Assembly (NCBI GenBank): GCA_017428085.1
Contig: JAFRRP010000039.1
Coordinates: forward strand, 1 to 64,000
DNA: 64,000 bases
From: Clostridia bacterium
GTDB taxonomy: Bacteria; Bacillota; Clostridia; Oscillospirales; Acutalibacteraceae
Direction of reading: 5' to 3'
Position 1 is the first letter of the stretch, and each line of letters opens with the position of its first letter. Below are positions 1 through 7,314 of this stretch, one piece after another. A program made the position numbers and the translations under genes. The notes under the pieces are model-generated. The model was given only the letters and a program-made list of their open reading frames with translations, had not been told where the DNA came from and did no database searches.

Positions 1-950
1 CCGGTCAATGGGGCACCGCGCTTTCCATGGCGTGCGCCTACTTCGAGCTGGACTGCAAGGTGTTCATGGTGAAGGTCAGCTACGAGCAGAAGCCCTTCCG
101 CCGCGAGGTCATGCGTACCTACGGCGCGTCCGTCACGCCCTCCCCGTCCACGGAGACGGAGATCGGCAAGAAGATTTTAGCGGAGCATCCCGGCACCACC
201 GGCAGCCTGGGCTGCGCGATCAGCGAGGCCGTGGAGGTGGCCGTGGGTTCCGAGGGCTACCGCTACGTGCTGGGCAGCGTGCTGAATCAGGTACTGCTGC
301 ACCAGTCGGTCATCGGCCTGGAGGCCAAGGCCGCGCTGGATAAATACGGCGTCAAGCCGGATATGATCATCGGCTGCGCCGGCGGCGGCTCCAACCTCGG
401 CGGCCTGATCGCCCCGTTCATGGGCGAAAAGCTCAAGGGCAACGCGGATTACCGCATCATCGCGGTGGAGCCCGCCTCCTGCCCCAGCTTCACCCGCGGC
501 CAATTCGCCTACGACTTTTGCGACACCGGCATGGTCTGCCCGCTGGCGAAGATGTATACGCTGGGCAGCGGCTTCATCCCGGCCCCCAACCACGCCGGCG
601 GCCTGCGCTACCACGGCATGAGCTCCACACTGAGCCAGCTCTATCACGACGGGTATATGGAGGCGGTCTCCGTGCCCCAGACCTCCGTGTTCGAGGCGGC
701 GGAGCAGTTCGCCCGCACCGAGGGCATCCTGCCCGCGCCGGAGAGCTCCCACGCCATCAAGGTCGCCATCGACGAGGCGAAGAAGTGCGCCGAGACCGGC
801 GAGGAGAAGACGATCCTCTTCGGCCTGACCGGCACCGGCTATTTCGACATGGTGGCCTACGAGAAGTTCCACGACGGCAAGATGGACGACTACGTCCCCA
901 CCGACGAGGAACTGGCGAAATACGCCGCCACCCTACCGAAGATGGACTGA
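1..950 (+). CDS. trpB: TrpB-like (TrpB2-type) PLP-dependent enzyme, 5' end missing
   Basis: The frame is open from the window edge, entering as GQWGTALSMACAYFEL, and ends with TGA at 948-950, so the N-terminal part with the PLP lysine lies outside. The visible part has the phosphate-binding loop CAGGGSNLGGL, the segment GSVLNQVLLHQSVIG and the C-terminal FGLTGTGYFDM, which fit the stand-alone TrpB2 branch better than the classical TrpB that pairs with TrpA. The family condenses indole with serine to give tryptophan. No trpA is next to it in the window, but it sits at the head of an aromatic amino-acid cluster, which suits a tryptophan-related role. A hairpin repeat begins 8 bp after the stop. 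An amino-acid deaminase-like activity cannot be excluded from this fragment. Confidence 0.85.
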   Translation, partial: GQWGTALSMACAYFELDCKVFMVKVSYEQKPFRREVMRTYGASVTPSPSTETEIGKKILAEHPGTTGSLGCAISEAVEVAVGSEGYRYVLGSVLNQVLLHQSVIGLEAKAALDKYGVKPDMIIGCAGGGSNLGGLIAPFMGEKLKGNADYRIIAVEPASCPSFTRGQFAYDFCDTGMVCPLAKMYTLGSGFIPAPNHAGGLRYHGMSSTLSQLYHDGYMEAVSVPQTSVFEAAEQFARTEGILPAPESSHAIKVAIDEAKKCAETGEEKTILFGLTGTGYFDMVAYEKFHDGKMDDYVPTDEELAKYAATLPKMD

Positions 951-958
951 GCGGGCCC

Positions 959-982
959 GTAGCGCGGCACCTCAGTGCCGCT
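959..982 (+). repeat. 24-bp hairpin repeat, GGCAC stem variant
   Basis: Copy of the dispersed repeat GTAGC-GCGGCAC-CTCA-GTGCCGC-T: a 7-bp stem with a CTCA loop. It is followed by an AGTCGGAAGTC tail repeated twice (to about 1010). It lies 8 bp past the trpB-like stop codon. Confidence 0.8.
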
Positions 983-1043
983 TCAGTCGGAAGTCATCAG
1001 TCGGAAGTCTTTGCAATTCATACGCTGTGAAAAGGAAAAACAC

Positions 1044-1220
1044 ATGGCAGACATGAAAAGACAGCAGGAAAATACTGTTCGCCGCGGTCAGGCAAACGGC
1101 CGCGGCCGTGCCGCCATGCGCTTTTGGTTTACGGACGCCGTGCGCTTTACCGCGTGCCGCGTCTATTTCTTTTATTATTATTTTACCGGTTTATTGAAAA
1201 TCCCGGAACCGATCACTTGA
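1044..1220 (+). CDS. Possible small protein of 58 aa, unknown
   Basis: ATG at 1044 follows AAAGGAAAAACAC, an acceptable ribosome site with AAGGA 7 bp upstream. The reading frame encodes a basic N-terminal half (MADMKRQQENTVRRGQ) and a more hydrophobic half rich in Phe and Tyr (VYFFYYYFTGLLKIP). The TGA stop overlaps the TTGACA of the promoter candidate at 1217. I do not recognise the product and composition could be chance, so it is offered only as a candidate. Otherwise the 406-bp gap 951-1356 holds repeats, a promoter and a hairpin. Confidence 0.25.
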   Translation: MADMKRQQENTVRRGQANGRGRAAMRFWFTDAVRFTACRVYFFYYYFTGLLKIPEPIT

Positions 1221-1246
1221 CATAGCGCACAGTTATTTGTTATGTT
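1217..1246 (+). promoter_or_regulatory. Candidate sigma-A promoter for the GNAT-pheA-aroB-aroC operon
   Basis: TTGACA at 1217-1222 and TATGTT at 1241-1246 are separated by 18 bp. The -35 is perfect and the -10 matches 4 of 6. The nearest downstream gene starts at 1357, leaving a leader of about 105 nt that contains two hairpins. Confidence 0.45.
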
Positions 1247-1249
1247 ATA

Positions 1250-1273
1250 GGCGGTTCCTTCCGGGGAGCCGCC
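1250..1273 (+). terminator. GC-rich hairpin in the leader, possible terminator or attenuator
   Basis: GGCGGTTCC pairs with GGAGCCGCC (9 bp with one G-U) across a short loop and is followed by GAAGTTTTATT, a weak U-tract. It may end transcription of the preceding small frame, or sit at the 5' end of the pheA transcript. Confidence 0.35.
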
Positions 1274-1288
1274 GAAGTTTTATTATCC

Positions 1289-1339
1289 GTAGCACGGAGC
1301 CTCAGCTCCGTTTTTACGCTGCTGAGGCTCCGTGCTGCG
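1289..1339. repeat. Inverted pair of hairpin repeats (51 bp)
   Basis: A forward copy with the CGGAGC-CTCA-GCTCCG stem at 1289-1312 is followed after a few bases by an inverted, slightly degenerate copy ending CTCCGTGCTGC. Together they form a near-perfect long stem in the leader just before the acetyltransferase ribosome site. Confidence 0.75.
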
Positions 1340-1356
1340 ATAAGAAGGTGACCGCC

Positions 1357-1839
1357 ATGCCCGTCCGTTTTGCCGAAAAAAAAGATCTGGAGCGCGTGAA
1401 TGAATTGCGCAGACAGGTCCACGGCCTGCACGCGGAAGGCAGGCCGGATATCTTCAAGCCCGGTTTTTCACAGGAGTTACAGGATTACATTTTTACGGTT
1501 TGGAACGACACGGACCGGGAGATCGTTGTCTGTGAGCGCGACGGCGCGATTGGCGGGTTCGCGGCGCTGCACCGTATCGCCAAACCGGAAAACCCGTATA
1601 TGCGTGAACGAACGTATCTGGATATCGACGAATTCGGCGTGGACGAGGCCTGCCGCAGAGAGGGCGTGGGGACGGAACTGATGGATTTTATCCGCCGATA
1701 CGCCAAAGAACAGGGGTATCGCCGGATCGAATTGAATATGTGGGAATTCAATCAGGACGCGCTGGCGTTTTATGAAGCCGTGGGATTTACCACTTACAGA
1801 AGATATATGGAACTGGATATCGGAAGGGAAGGATCATGA
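1357..1839 (+). CDS. GNAT-family N-acetyltransferase
   Basis: A 160-residue GCN5-related acetyltransferase. Acetyl-CoA motif A is visible as DEACRREGVGTELMDF followed by IELNMWEFNQDALAFYEAVGF, the usual motif B with the FYxxxGF ending. ATG 1357 is preferred because AAGAAGGTG lies just upstream and the protein then begins MPVRFAEKKDLERV, a normal GNAT start. A longer frame reaches back to 1237 only through repeat DNA. The stop overlaps the pheA start (ATGATGA), so the two genes are translationally coupled. The substrate is unknown; the position as first gene of an aromatic operon may be incidental. Confidence 0.85.
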   Translation: MPVRFAEKKDLERVNELRRQVHGLHAEGRPDIFKPGFSQELQDYIFTVWNDTDREIVVCERDGAIGGFAALHRIAKPENPYMRERTYLDIDEFGVDEACRREGVGTELMDFIRRYAKEQGYRRIELNMWEFNQDALAFYEAVGFTTYRRYMELDIGREGS

Positions 1840-2936
1840 TGACAGAACTGGAACTGGCCCGCGAGGACATTTCGCGGATCGACACAGAGATGGCGGCGCT
1901 GTTTGAAAAGCGCATGGACGCCGCGGCGCGCATCGCGGCCTACAAAAAGGAAAAATCGCTGGCGGTGCGGGACCCGGAGCGCGAGGCGCAGCTCATCGAC
2001 CGCAACGTGAAGCTGATCGGTTCAGACGCCGTGCGGCCCTATTACATCCGCTTTTTAGAGAACCTGTTTTCCCTGTCCAGCGACTACCAGCGGGGGCTGA
2101 TGGCGGGCATGAAGATCGCCTTCTGCGGCGCAAGAGGCGCGTTCTCACAGGCCGCGGCGGAAAAGATGTTCCCGCAGGCGCAGTACGTGCCCTTCGGCAG
2201 CTTCGCGGAGGCCTATTCAGCCGTGGAAAGCGGCGACTGCGACACGGCGGTGCTGCCCATCGAAAACAGCTACGAGGGCGAGGTCGGCGCGGTGCTGGAC
2301 CTGCTGTTCACCGGCCATCTGTATATCAACCGGGTGTTCAGCCTGCCCGTCAAGCACTGCCTGCTGGGCAAGCCCGGCGCGTCAGTCAGTGAGATAAAGA
2401 CCGTGGTCAGCCATCCGCAGGCGCTGGCCCAGTGCGCCGGATATATCGCCGCCCATGGGTTCGGTACCCGCCCCGGCGCCAACACCGCGCTGGCGGCCAA
2501 GGAGGTCAGCGAGCAGGACGACCTTACCGTGGCGGCCGTCGGCTCCGCGGAAAACGCGGCCCTGTACGGGCTGGAGGTGCTGGAAAGCGGCGTCAACGAC
2601 GTGGCCAACAACGCCACGCGGTTCGCGGCCCTGTCCCGTGTGCAGAACCAAAGCCACTATCAGAAGCAGGACGAGCGGGACACCTTTATGCTGGTGTTCA
2701 CGGTGCGCAATCAGGCGGGATCGCTGGCGCAGATGCTGAATATCCTCGGCGCCCACGGCTACAACATGCGCAGCCTGCATTCCCGCCCCATGAAGGACCT
2801 GCAGTGGAACTACTACTTTTATATCGAGGCCGAGGGCAACGTGAACAACCAGAACGGCCGGGATATGCTGCAGGAGATGAACGCGGTCTGCGCCCAGTTG
2901 AAGCTGGCGGGGGCCTTCCGGGAAGAGAGGGAATGA
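1836..2936 (+). CDS. pheA: Bifunctional chorismate mutase-prephenate dehydratase (P-protein)
   Basis: This 366-residue protein converts chorismate to prephenate and then to phenylpyruvate, the phenylalanine branch. Residues 1 to about 88 form an AroQ-class chorismate mutase (RIDTEMAALFEKRMDAAARI, YKKEKSLAVRDPERE). Prephenate dehydratase begins near residue 89 (MKIAFCGARGAFSQAAA), with ENSYEGEVGAVLDLL and the catalytic TRFAAL motif. An ACT domain occupies about residues 280-366 (TFMLVFTVRNQAGSLAQML), the usual site of phenylalanine feedback. The ATG overlaps the preceding stop. The aroB frame opens one base after the TGA, preceded by GAGAGGGA inside the pheA end. Domain order and length are standard. 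Confidence 0.95.
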   Translation: MMTELELAREDISRIDTEMAALFEKRMDAAARIAAYKKEKSLAVRDPEREAQLIDRNVKLIGSDAVRPYYIRFLENLFSLSSDYQRGLMAGMKIAFCGARGAFSQAAAEKMFPQAQYVPFGSFAEAYSAVESGDCDTAVLPIENSYEGEVGAVLDLLFTGHLYINRVFSLPVKHCLLGKPGASVSEIKTVVSHPQALAQCAGYIAAHGFGTRPGANTALAAKEVSEQDDLTVAAVGSAENAALYGLEVLESGVNDVANNATRFAALSRVQNQSHYQKQDERDTFMLVFTVRNQAGSLAQMLNILGAHGYNMRSLHSRPMKDLQWNYYFYIEAEGNVNNQNGRDMLQEMNAVCAQLKLAGAFREERE

Positions 2937-2937
2937 G

Positions 2938-4224
2938 ATGGTGGAACCCGTAGCACGGAGCCTCAGCTCCGTTCCGGTCGGAAGTGGAAAGTCGGAAGTC
3001 GGAAGTCAGGCAGCACGGCGCTCTGCGCCGTTGGTGAGCGGAGAGCGGAGCGGAAGCATACCGCCGCTGCCAGTGGCAAAAGAAGGCGGGATGCTGACGG
3101 GAGGAAATAAGGAGTATCGCGAAGCGCCCCAAGCGAGCGAGACGACTATATTTCCGACGTGTCAGGAGAGCGGAGAGGTAGCACGGAGCCTCAGCTCCGT
3201 TAAAATCGGTACGACCATTCGCGTGGGCGATGCGCCGCCCGCGCAGGGCTATGATACCGTCATTGCGTTCGGCGCGTTGCAGAAGGCCGGGGACTGTTTG
3301 GATCTGGACCGCAAGGTGATGATCGTCACGGACGACGGCGTACCGGCAGGGTACGCCCAAACGCTGGCGGCCCAGTGCAAAGAGGCGTATATCCACACCG
3401 TGCCGCAGGGTGAGGGGAGCAAGAGCCTTGCTGCCTTTGCGGAGCTGCTGTCCGCGCTGCTGGAAAAGGGCTTCACCCGGGGCGACTGCGTGGCGGCCGT
3501 GGGCGGCGGCGTGGTCGGCGACCTGGCGGGCTTTACGGCGGCAAGCTACCTGCGGGGCGTGGATTTCTACAACGTCCCCACCACGCTGCTGGCGCAGGTG
3601 GATTCCTCCGTGGGCGGCAAGACGGCGGTCAATTTCGGCGGGCTGAAAAACACCGTCGGCGCGTTTTATTTCCCCAAGAAGGTGCTGATCGACCCGGACC
3701 TGCTGGCGACATTGGACGCGAGGCTGCTGTCCGCGGGGCTGGCGGAGGCGATCAAGATGGCCGCCACGCTGGACGCGGCGTTATTGAAAAAAATAGAAAA
3801 CAGCGTTAATTTAACGGCGGACCTGCCGGCCATCGTCGCCCGCAGCGTGGAACTGAAACGGGACGTGGTCGAACGCGACCCCTATGAAACGGGGCTGCGG
3901 CGGGTGCTCAACTTCGGGCATACCGTGGGCCACGCCATCGAGAGCGCGCAGCCGGGCCGGTATTACCACGGCGAGTGCGTGGCCATGGGGATGCTGCCCC
4001 TGTGCGGCGACGGGCTGCGGGCGCGGCTGAAAGCCGTTCTGGAAAAATACGGCCTGCCCACGAGCTACGACGGCGACAGGGCGGCGCTGGTCCCGCTGCT
4101 GGCCAGGGACAAGAAACGGATCGGCGATACCGTCCGGACCGTGTACGCGGAGACGGCGGGGACGTTTGCGTTTATGGATATGACCCCGGAGGAGATCGGG
4201 GAAAGGATCGGGAGATACCTATGA
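2938..4224 (+). CDS. aroB: 3-dehydroquinate synthase with a repeat-derived N-terminal extension
   Basis: AroB closes DAHP to 3-dehydroquinate using NAD and a divalent metal. The core starts near residue 88 (VKIGTTIRVGDAPP) and has the NAD-binding GGGVVGDLAGFTAASYLRG, VPTTLLAQVDSSVGGKTAVN, and the metal ligand segment NFGHTVGHAIE with a later YHGECVAMGM. The frame is open from ATG 2938, one base after the pheA stop and with a good ribosome site, but residues 1-87 come from hairpin repeats and a second repeat family. ATG 3091 (residue 52) is the only other ATG before the core; no ATG, GTG or TTG lies at the expected family start near 3200. The start is therefore uncertain but the core is secure. 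It overlaps aroC by ATGA. Confidence 0.9.
   Translation: MVEPVARSLSSVPVGSGKSEVGSQAARRSAPLVSGERSGSIPPLPVAKEGGMLTGGNKEYREAPQASETTIFPTCQESGEVARSLSSVKIGTTIRVGDAPPAQGYDTVIAFGALQKAGDCLDLDRKVMIVTDDGVPAGYAQTLAAQCKEAYIHTVPQGEGSKSLAAFAELLSALLEKGFTRGDCVAAVGGGVVGDLAGFTAASYLRGVDFYNVPTTLLAQVDSSVGGKTAVNFGGLKNTVGAFYFPKKVLIDPDLLATLDARLLSAGLAEAIKMAATLDAALLKKIENSVNLTADLPAIVARSVELKRDVVERDPYETGLRRVLNFGHTVGHAIESAQPGRYYHGECVAMGMLPLCGDGLRARLKAVLEKYGLPTSYDGDRAALVPLLARDKKRIGDTVRTVYAETAGTFAFMDMTPEEIGERIGRYL
2950..3201 (+). repeat. Composite repeat block inside the aroB 5' end
   Basis: The block holds a hairpin repeat (2950-2973), three AGTCGGAAGT-type tails (about 2977-3007), a different hairpin CGGCGC-TCT-GCGCCG (3016-3030), the second repeat family (3081-3155) and another hairpin repeat (3178-3201). 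All are read without a stop in the aroB frame. Confidence 0.75.
3081..3155 (+). repeat. Second dispersed repeat family, copy 1
   Basis: About 75 bp that match the reverse complement of 12847-12923, sharing GAAGGCG, GCTGACG-GAGGAAA, GGAGTA-CGCGAAGCGC and GAGCG-GACGAC. It is read as coding in the aroB extension; the other copy lies just upstream of a minus-strand gene. Confidence 0.65.
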
Positions 4225-5324
4225 AAAACAGTTTCGGAAACAGTCTGACGGTCACGCTGTTCGGCGAAAGCCACGGCCCCGCGGTGGGCGCGGTGCTGGA
4301 CGGGCTCTGCCCCGGCCTGGCGGTGGACGAGGCGTATCTCGAGCGTCAATTGGCGCGCCGCCGCCCCGCCGGGGAGACGGACACCGCCCGGACGGAACCG
4401 GACCGGTTCCAGATCATCAGCGGCGTGTTCAACGGCAAAACCACCGGAACGCCGCTGTGCATCGTCATCCCCAACGAGAACGCCCGCAGCGGCGACTACG
4501 AATACGGCAAGGCAAGGCCCTCCCACGCGGATTACGCGGCCTTCGCCAAGTACCACGGCTGTGAGGACTACCGCGGCGGCGGTCACTTTTCCGGCCGGGT
4601 CACGGCGGCGCTGGTCGCGGCGGGGGCGGTCGTGCGGCCCGCGCTGGCAGGGCTGGGCGTGCGGCTGGGCACCCACATTCTGCAATGCGGCGGCGTGGAC
4701 GACGCTCCGTTCAACGAAAATGAGATCGAATATGAATTGACGCAATTGGAGCAGGCCGTGTTCCCGGTCCTCTCGGAGGAGGCGGGACGGCTGATGCGGG
4801 AGCGCATCGCCGCCGCGAAGGCGGAGGGCGACAGCGTGGGCGGCGCGACGCAGACGGCGGTCACGGGCCTGCCCGCGGGCCTCGGCGAGCCGTGGTTCGA
4901 CTCGGTGGAGGGCCTGCTCTCCCACGCGCTGTTCAGCGTCGGCGGCGTCAAGGGCGTGGCGTTCGGCGCGGGCTTCGCCGGAACGGACCTGCGGGGCAGC
5001 GAATACAACGACGCGCTGCGCATGGAAAACGGCGCGGTGAAGACCCTTACCAACCGCAACGGCGGCGTCAACGGCGGGATCACCAACGGCATGCCCGTGG
5101 TGTTCCGGTGCGCGGTCAAGCCCACGCCCTCCATCGCCAAAACACAACAGACGGTGGATTTTATCAACAACGAGAATACGGATATCGAAATCAAAGGAAG
5201 GCACGACCCGGCCATCCTGCGGCGCGTCTGCCCGGTGATCGACAGCGTCACGGCGCTGGTCCTGTACGACCTGATCGCCGGACGGTACGGGACGGATTGT
5301 TTCGTAAAAGGGATCGTGCCGTGA
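4221..5324 (+). CDS. aroC: Chorismate synthase
   Basis: A 367-residue enzyme that removes phosphate from EPSP to give chorismate, using reduced FMN. The N-terminus MKNSFGNSLTVTLFGESHGPAVGAVLDG is the family signature. RRRPAGETDTARTEPD, GKTTGTPLCIVIPNENARSGDY, the catalytic-loop region RPSHADYAAFAKYHG and GGGHFSGRVTAALVAAGAV all follow in the expected order. ATG 4221 overlaps the aroB stop. The protein is full length, ending near VKGIVP. It is the last gene of the pheA-aroB-aroC run; a hairpin repeat starts 26 bp after its stop. Confidence 0.96.
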   Translation: MKNSFGNSLTVTLFGESHGPAVGAVLDGLCPGLAVDEAYLERQLARRRPAGETDTARTEPDRFQIISGVFNGKTTGTPLCIVIPNENARSGDYEYGKARPSHADYAAFAKYHGCEDYRGGGHFSGRVTAALVAAGAVVRPALAGLGVRLGTHILQCGGVDDAPFNENEIEYELTQLEQAVFPVLSEEAGRLMRERIAAAKAEGDSVGGATQTAVTGLPAGLGEPWFDSVEGLLSHALFSVGGVKGVAFGAGFAGTDLRGSEYNDALRMENGAVKTLTNRNGGVNGGITNGMPVVFRCAVKPTPSIAKTQQTVDFINNENTDIEIKGRHDPAILRRVCPVIDSVTALVLYDLIAGRYGTDCFVKGIVP

Positions 5325-5349
5325 AATACGGATTTGGCGGTCTCACCCG

Positions 5350-5373
5350 GTAGCGCGGCACCTCAGTGCCGCT
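5350..5373 (+). repeat. 24-bp hairpin repeat, GGCAC stem variant
   Basis: Same sequence class as the copy at 959 (GCGGCAC-CTCA-GTGCCGC). It lies between the aroC stop and the aroE-aroK ribosome site and is outside coding sequence if translation starts at 5418. Confidence 0.8.
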
Positions 5374-5417
5374 GCAGACGAAAACAAGTTTTAATTGAAT
5401 TCAACAGGGGAGGACCC

Positions 5418-6650
5418 ATGAAATACGGCTTGATCGGCGAAAAGCTGGGGCACAGCTGGTCCTGCGAGATCCACGCCATGATCCCGCAGGATTACGAATA
5501 CGAATTGACGGAGCTGGCCCCCGACGAGGTGGGCGCGTTCGTGTCCGCGCGGGATTTCCGCGCCTTCAACGTCACCATCCCCTATAAAAAAACGGTGATC
5601 CCGTTTCTGGATCATCTGTCGGAGGAGGCACAGCTTACCGGCAGCGTGAACACCGTGGTCAACAAAGACGGCGTTCTGTACGGCTATAACACGGACGTGT
5701 ACGGCCTGACAGCCCAACTGCTGCGGGACGGCAACCCCATCCGGGGCAAAAACGCCTTCGTGCTGGGCACGGGCGGCGTGTCGCGATCGGCGGCGGAGGC
5801 GGCGAAACGGGCTGGCGCGAAAAGCGTGGCTTTCGTCTCCCGCGAAAAAAAAGACGGCGCGATCACCTATGCGGAGCTGCTTTCCCGCGCAAACGAGGCG
5901 GAATATCTCGTCAACGCCACGCCGGTGGGGATGTTCCCCAAAAACGGCGAAAGCCCCGTGCGCGTCGCGGACTATCCCAACCTGTGCGGCGTGACGGACC
6001 TGATCTACAACCCCCTACGCACGGAGCTGACGCGGCAGGCGCGCGCGCTGGGCGTCCCGGCGCAGAACGGGCTGTATATGCTCTGCGCTCAGGCGGTGAG
6101 GGCGGCGTCGCTGTTCTTTGACCGGGATTTCGACCCGGCACTGGCGGGGGAGATTTGCGAAACGCTGACGAAGCAAAAGGAAAATATCGTGCTGATCGGG
6201 ATGCCCGCCTGCGGCAAGACCACGGTGGGGCGGCTGCTGGCCGCGCGGCTGGGACGGCAATTTGTCGATACCGACGATTGGATCGTGGAACGGGCGGGGA
6301 AGTCTATCCCCGACGTCTTCGCGCAGGACGGCGAGGCGGCCTTCCGGCAGATCGAAAGCGACGTGATCCGCGAGGTCGGCGCGAAAACCGGCGCGGTGAT
6401 CGCCACCGGCGGCGGCGCGGTGCTGCGGCCCGAAAACGTGACCGCGCTGAAGCAGAACGGGCGGGTGGTGTTTCTCGACCGTTCGCCGGAGTTTTTGTCC
6501 CCCGGCACGGGGCGGCCCCTGTTCGCCGACCCGCGGCAGGCATTCCAACTGTACGCCCAGCGCGAGCCCCTCTACCGCGCCGCCGCGGATATCACGGTGG
6601 ACGCCAACGGCACGCCGGAGGAAACCGCGGAGGCGGTCCTGTCTCTGTAG
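5418..6650 (+). CDS. aroE-aroK: Fused shikimate dehydrogenase-shikimate kinase
   Basis: A 410-residue fusion of two successive pathway enzymes. Residues 1 to about 245 are AroE: GHSWSCEIHAMI for substrate binding, NVTIPYKK with the catalytic lysine, GYNTDVYG with the catalytic aspartate, the NADP loop LGTGGVSRSAAEAA, and LVNATPVGM. From about 255 it is AroK: Walker A GMPACGKTTVG, DTDDWIVE for shikimate and Mg, FRQIESDVI, GGGAVLRPEN and the lid arginine in GTGRPLF. ATG 5418 has GGGGAGG five bases upstream. A longer frame back to 5334 only reads repeat DNA. The TAG stop is the TAG of a hairpin repeat. Fusion should keep dehydrogenase and kinase in fixed 1:1 ratio. Confidence 0.94.
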   Translation: MKYGLIGEKLGHSWSCEIHAMIPQDYEYELTELAPDEVGAFVSARDFRAFNVTIPYKKTVIPFLDHLSEEAQLTGSVNTVVNKDGVLYGYNTDVYGLTAQLLRDGNPIRGKNAFVLGTGGVSRSAAEAAKRAGAKSVAFVSREKKDGAITYAELLSRANEAEYLVNATPVGMFPKNGESPVRVADYPNLCGVTDLIYNPLRTELTRQARALGVPAQNGLYMLCAQAVRAASLFFDRDFDPALAGEICETLTKQKENIVLIGMPACGKTTVGRLLAARLGRQFVDTDDWIVERAGKSIPDVFAQDGEAAFRQIESDVIREVGAKTGAVIATGGGAVLRPENVTALKQNGRVVFLDRSPEFLSPGTGRPLFADPRQAFQLYAQREPLYRAAADITVDANGTPEETAEAVLSL

Positions 6651-6765
6651 CACGGAGCCTCAGCTGCGTTTACAGTCGGAAGTCATCATGTAGCACGCAG
6701 CCTCAGCTGCGTTTCAGTCGGAAGTCGGAAGTCATCAGTCGGAAATCGGAAGTTACGGCGGGCGG
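6647..6765 (+). repeat. Two hairpin repeats with AGTCGGAAGTC tails
   Basis: The first copy (6647-6670) is a hybrid, CGGAGC-CTCA-GCTGCG, with one broken pair, and its TAG ends aroE-aroK. The second (6690-6713) is the CGCAGC-CTCA-GCTGCG variant. Each is followed by AGTCGGAAGTC-like tails, ending in TCAGTCGGAAATCGGAAGT. Confidence 0.8.
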
Positions 6766-6807
6766 CGCGGTGATCACATATGATCCGTATGCCGCAAGGC
6801 AGGATTT

Positions 6808-7314
6808 ATGAGGGTAATGATAATGAGAGCGCCTTTTCAGATATTGGCAATTCCATATAGGCGGGAACAGGATTTGCAATACTGTGTTTTGCGTCGTTCA
6901 GACGACGGCCGGTATCAGTTTGTGGCCGGCGGCGGCGAAGATGACGAAACGCCGGCAGAAGCCGCGGCAAGAGAGATCCGCGAAGAGACCTCCGTCAAAG
7001 CGGTACGTATCATGCCGCTGACTTCCATGGCGTACATTCCCGCCAACGTCATTTCCAAAAAACACAGAGATCAGTGGCCGCCTGATACGGTCGTGATACC
7101 GGAATACGCGTTTGGCTTTGAATGCGCTTCGGAAATGGTTCTTTCGGATGAGCATACCGGTTTTGAGTGGATGACTTACGAGGATGCCATGGCAAGGCTG
7201 ACATGGGATTCCAACAAAACCGCATTGTATGAATTAAATTGCCGCATAGCAGGATCAGGAGGAGAGAGATATGCTCGGTTTGCGGCGGGGGACGGTGGTA
7301 CTATACCCCCATGA
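6808..7314 (+). CDS. Nudix hydrolase
   Basis: A 168-residue hydrolase of nucleoside diphosphates linked to another moiety. The Nudix box is visible at about residues 41-63: GGGEDDETPAEAAAREIREETSV, matching G-x5-E-x7-REUxEExGU except for the last G. The start is uncertain among ATG codons at 6808, 6817 and 6823; GAGGG at 6811 would serve the last. The C-terminus overlaps the start of the next gene (7271). Resembles dATP pyrophosphohydrolase-type Nudix proteins with an N-terminal RAPFQILAIPYR, but the substrate is not determined. Codon use is less GC-rich than in the aro genes. Confidence 0.85.
   Translation: MRVMIMRAPFQILAIPYRREQDLQYCVLRRSDDGRYQFVAGGGEDDETPAEAAAREIREETSVKAVRIMPLTSMAYIPANVISKKHRDQWPPDTVVIPEYAFGFECASEMVLSDEHTGFEWMTYEDAMARLTWDSNKTALYELNCRIAGSGGERYARFAAGDGGTIPP

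Noticed and set aside
1240-1356. T-box or amino-acid riboswitch before pheA
   Set aside because: No T-box sequence (TGGNACCGCG-like), no specifier loop and no long conserved leader were seen.
4065-5204. Long minus-strand frame under aroC
   Set aside because: Antisense shadow of a confirmed chorismate synthase; no motif and no ribosome site.
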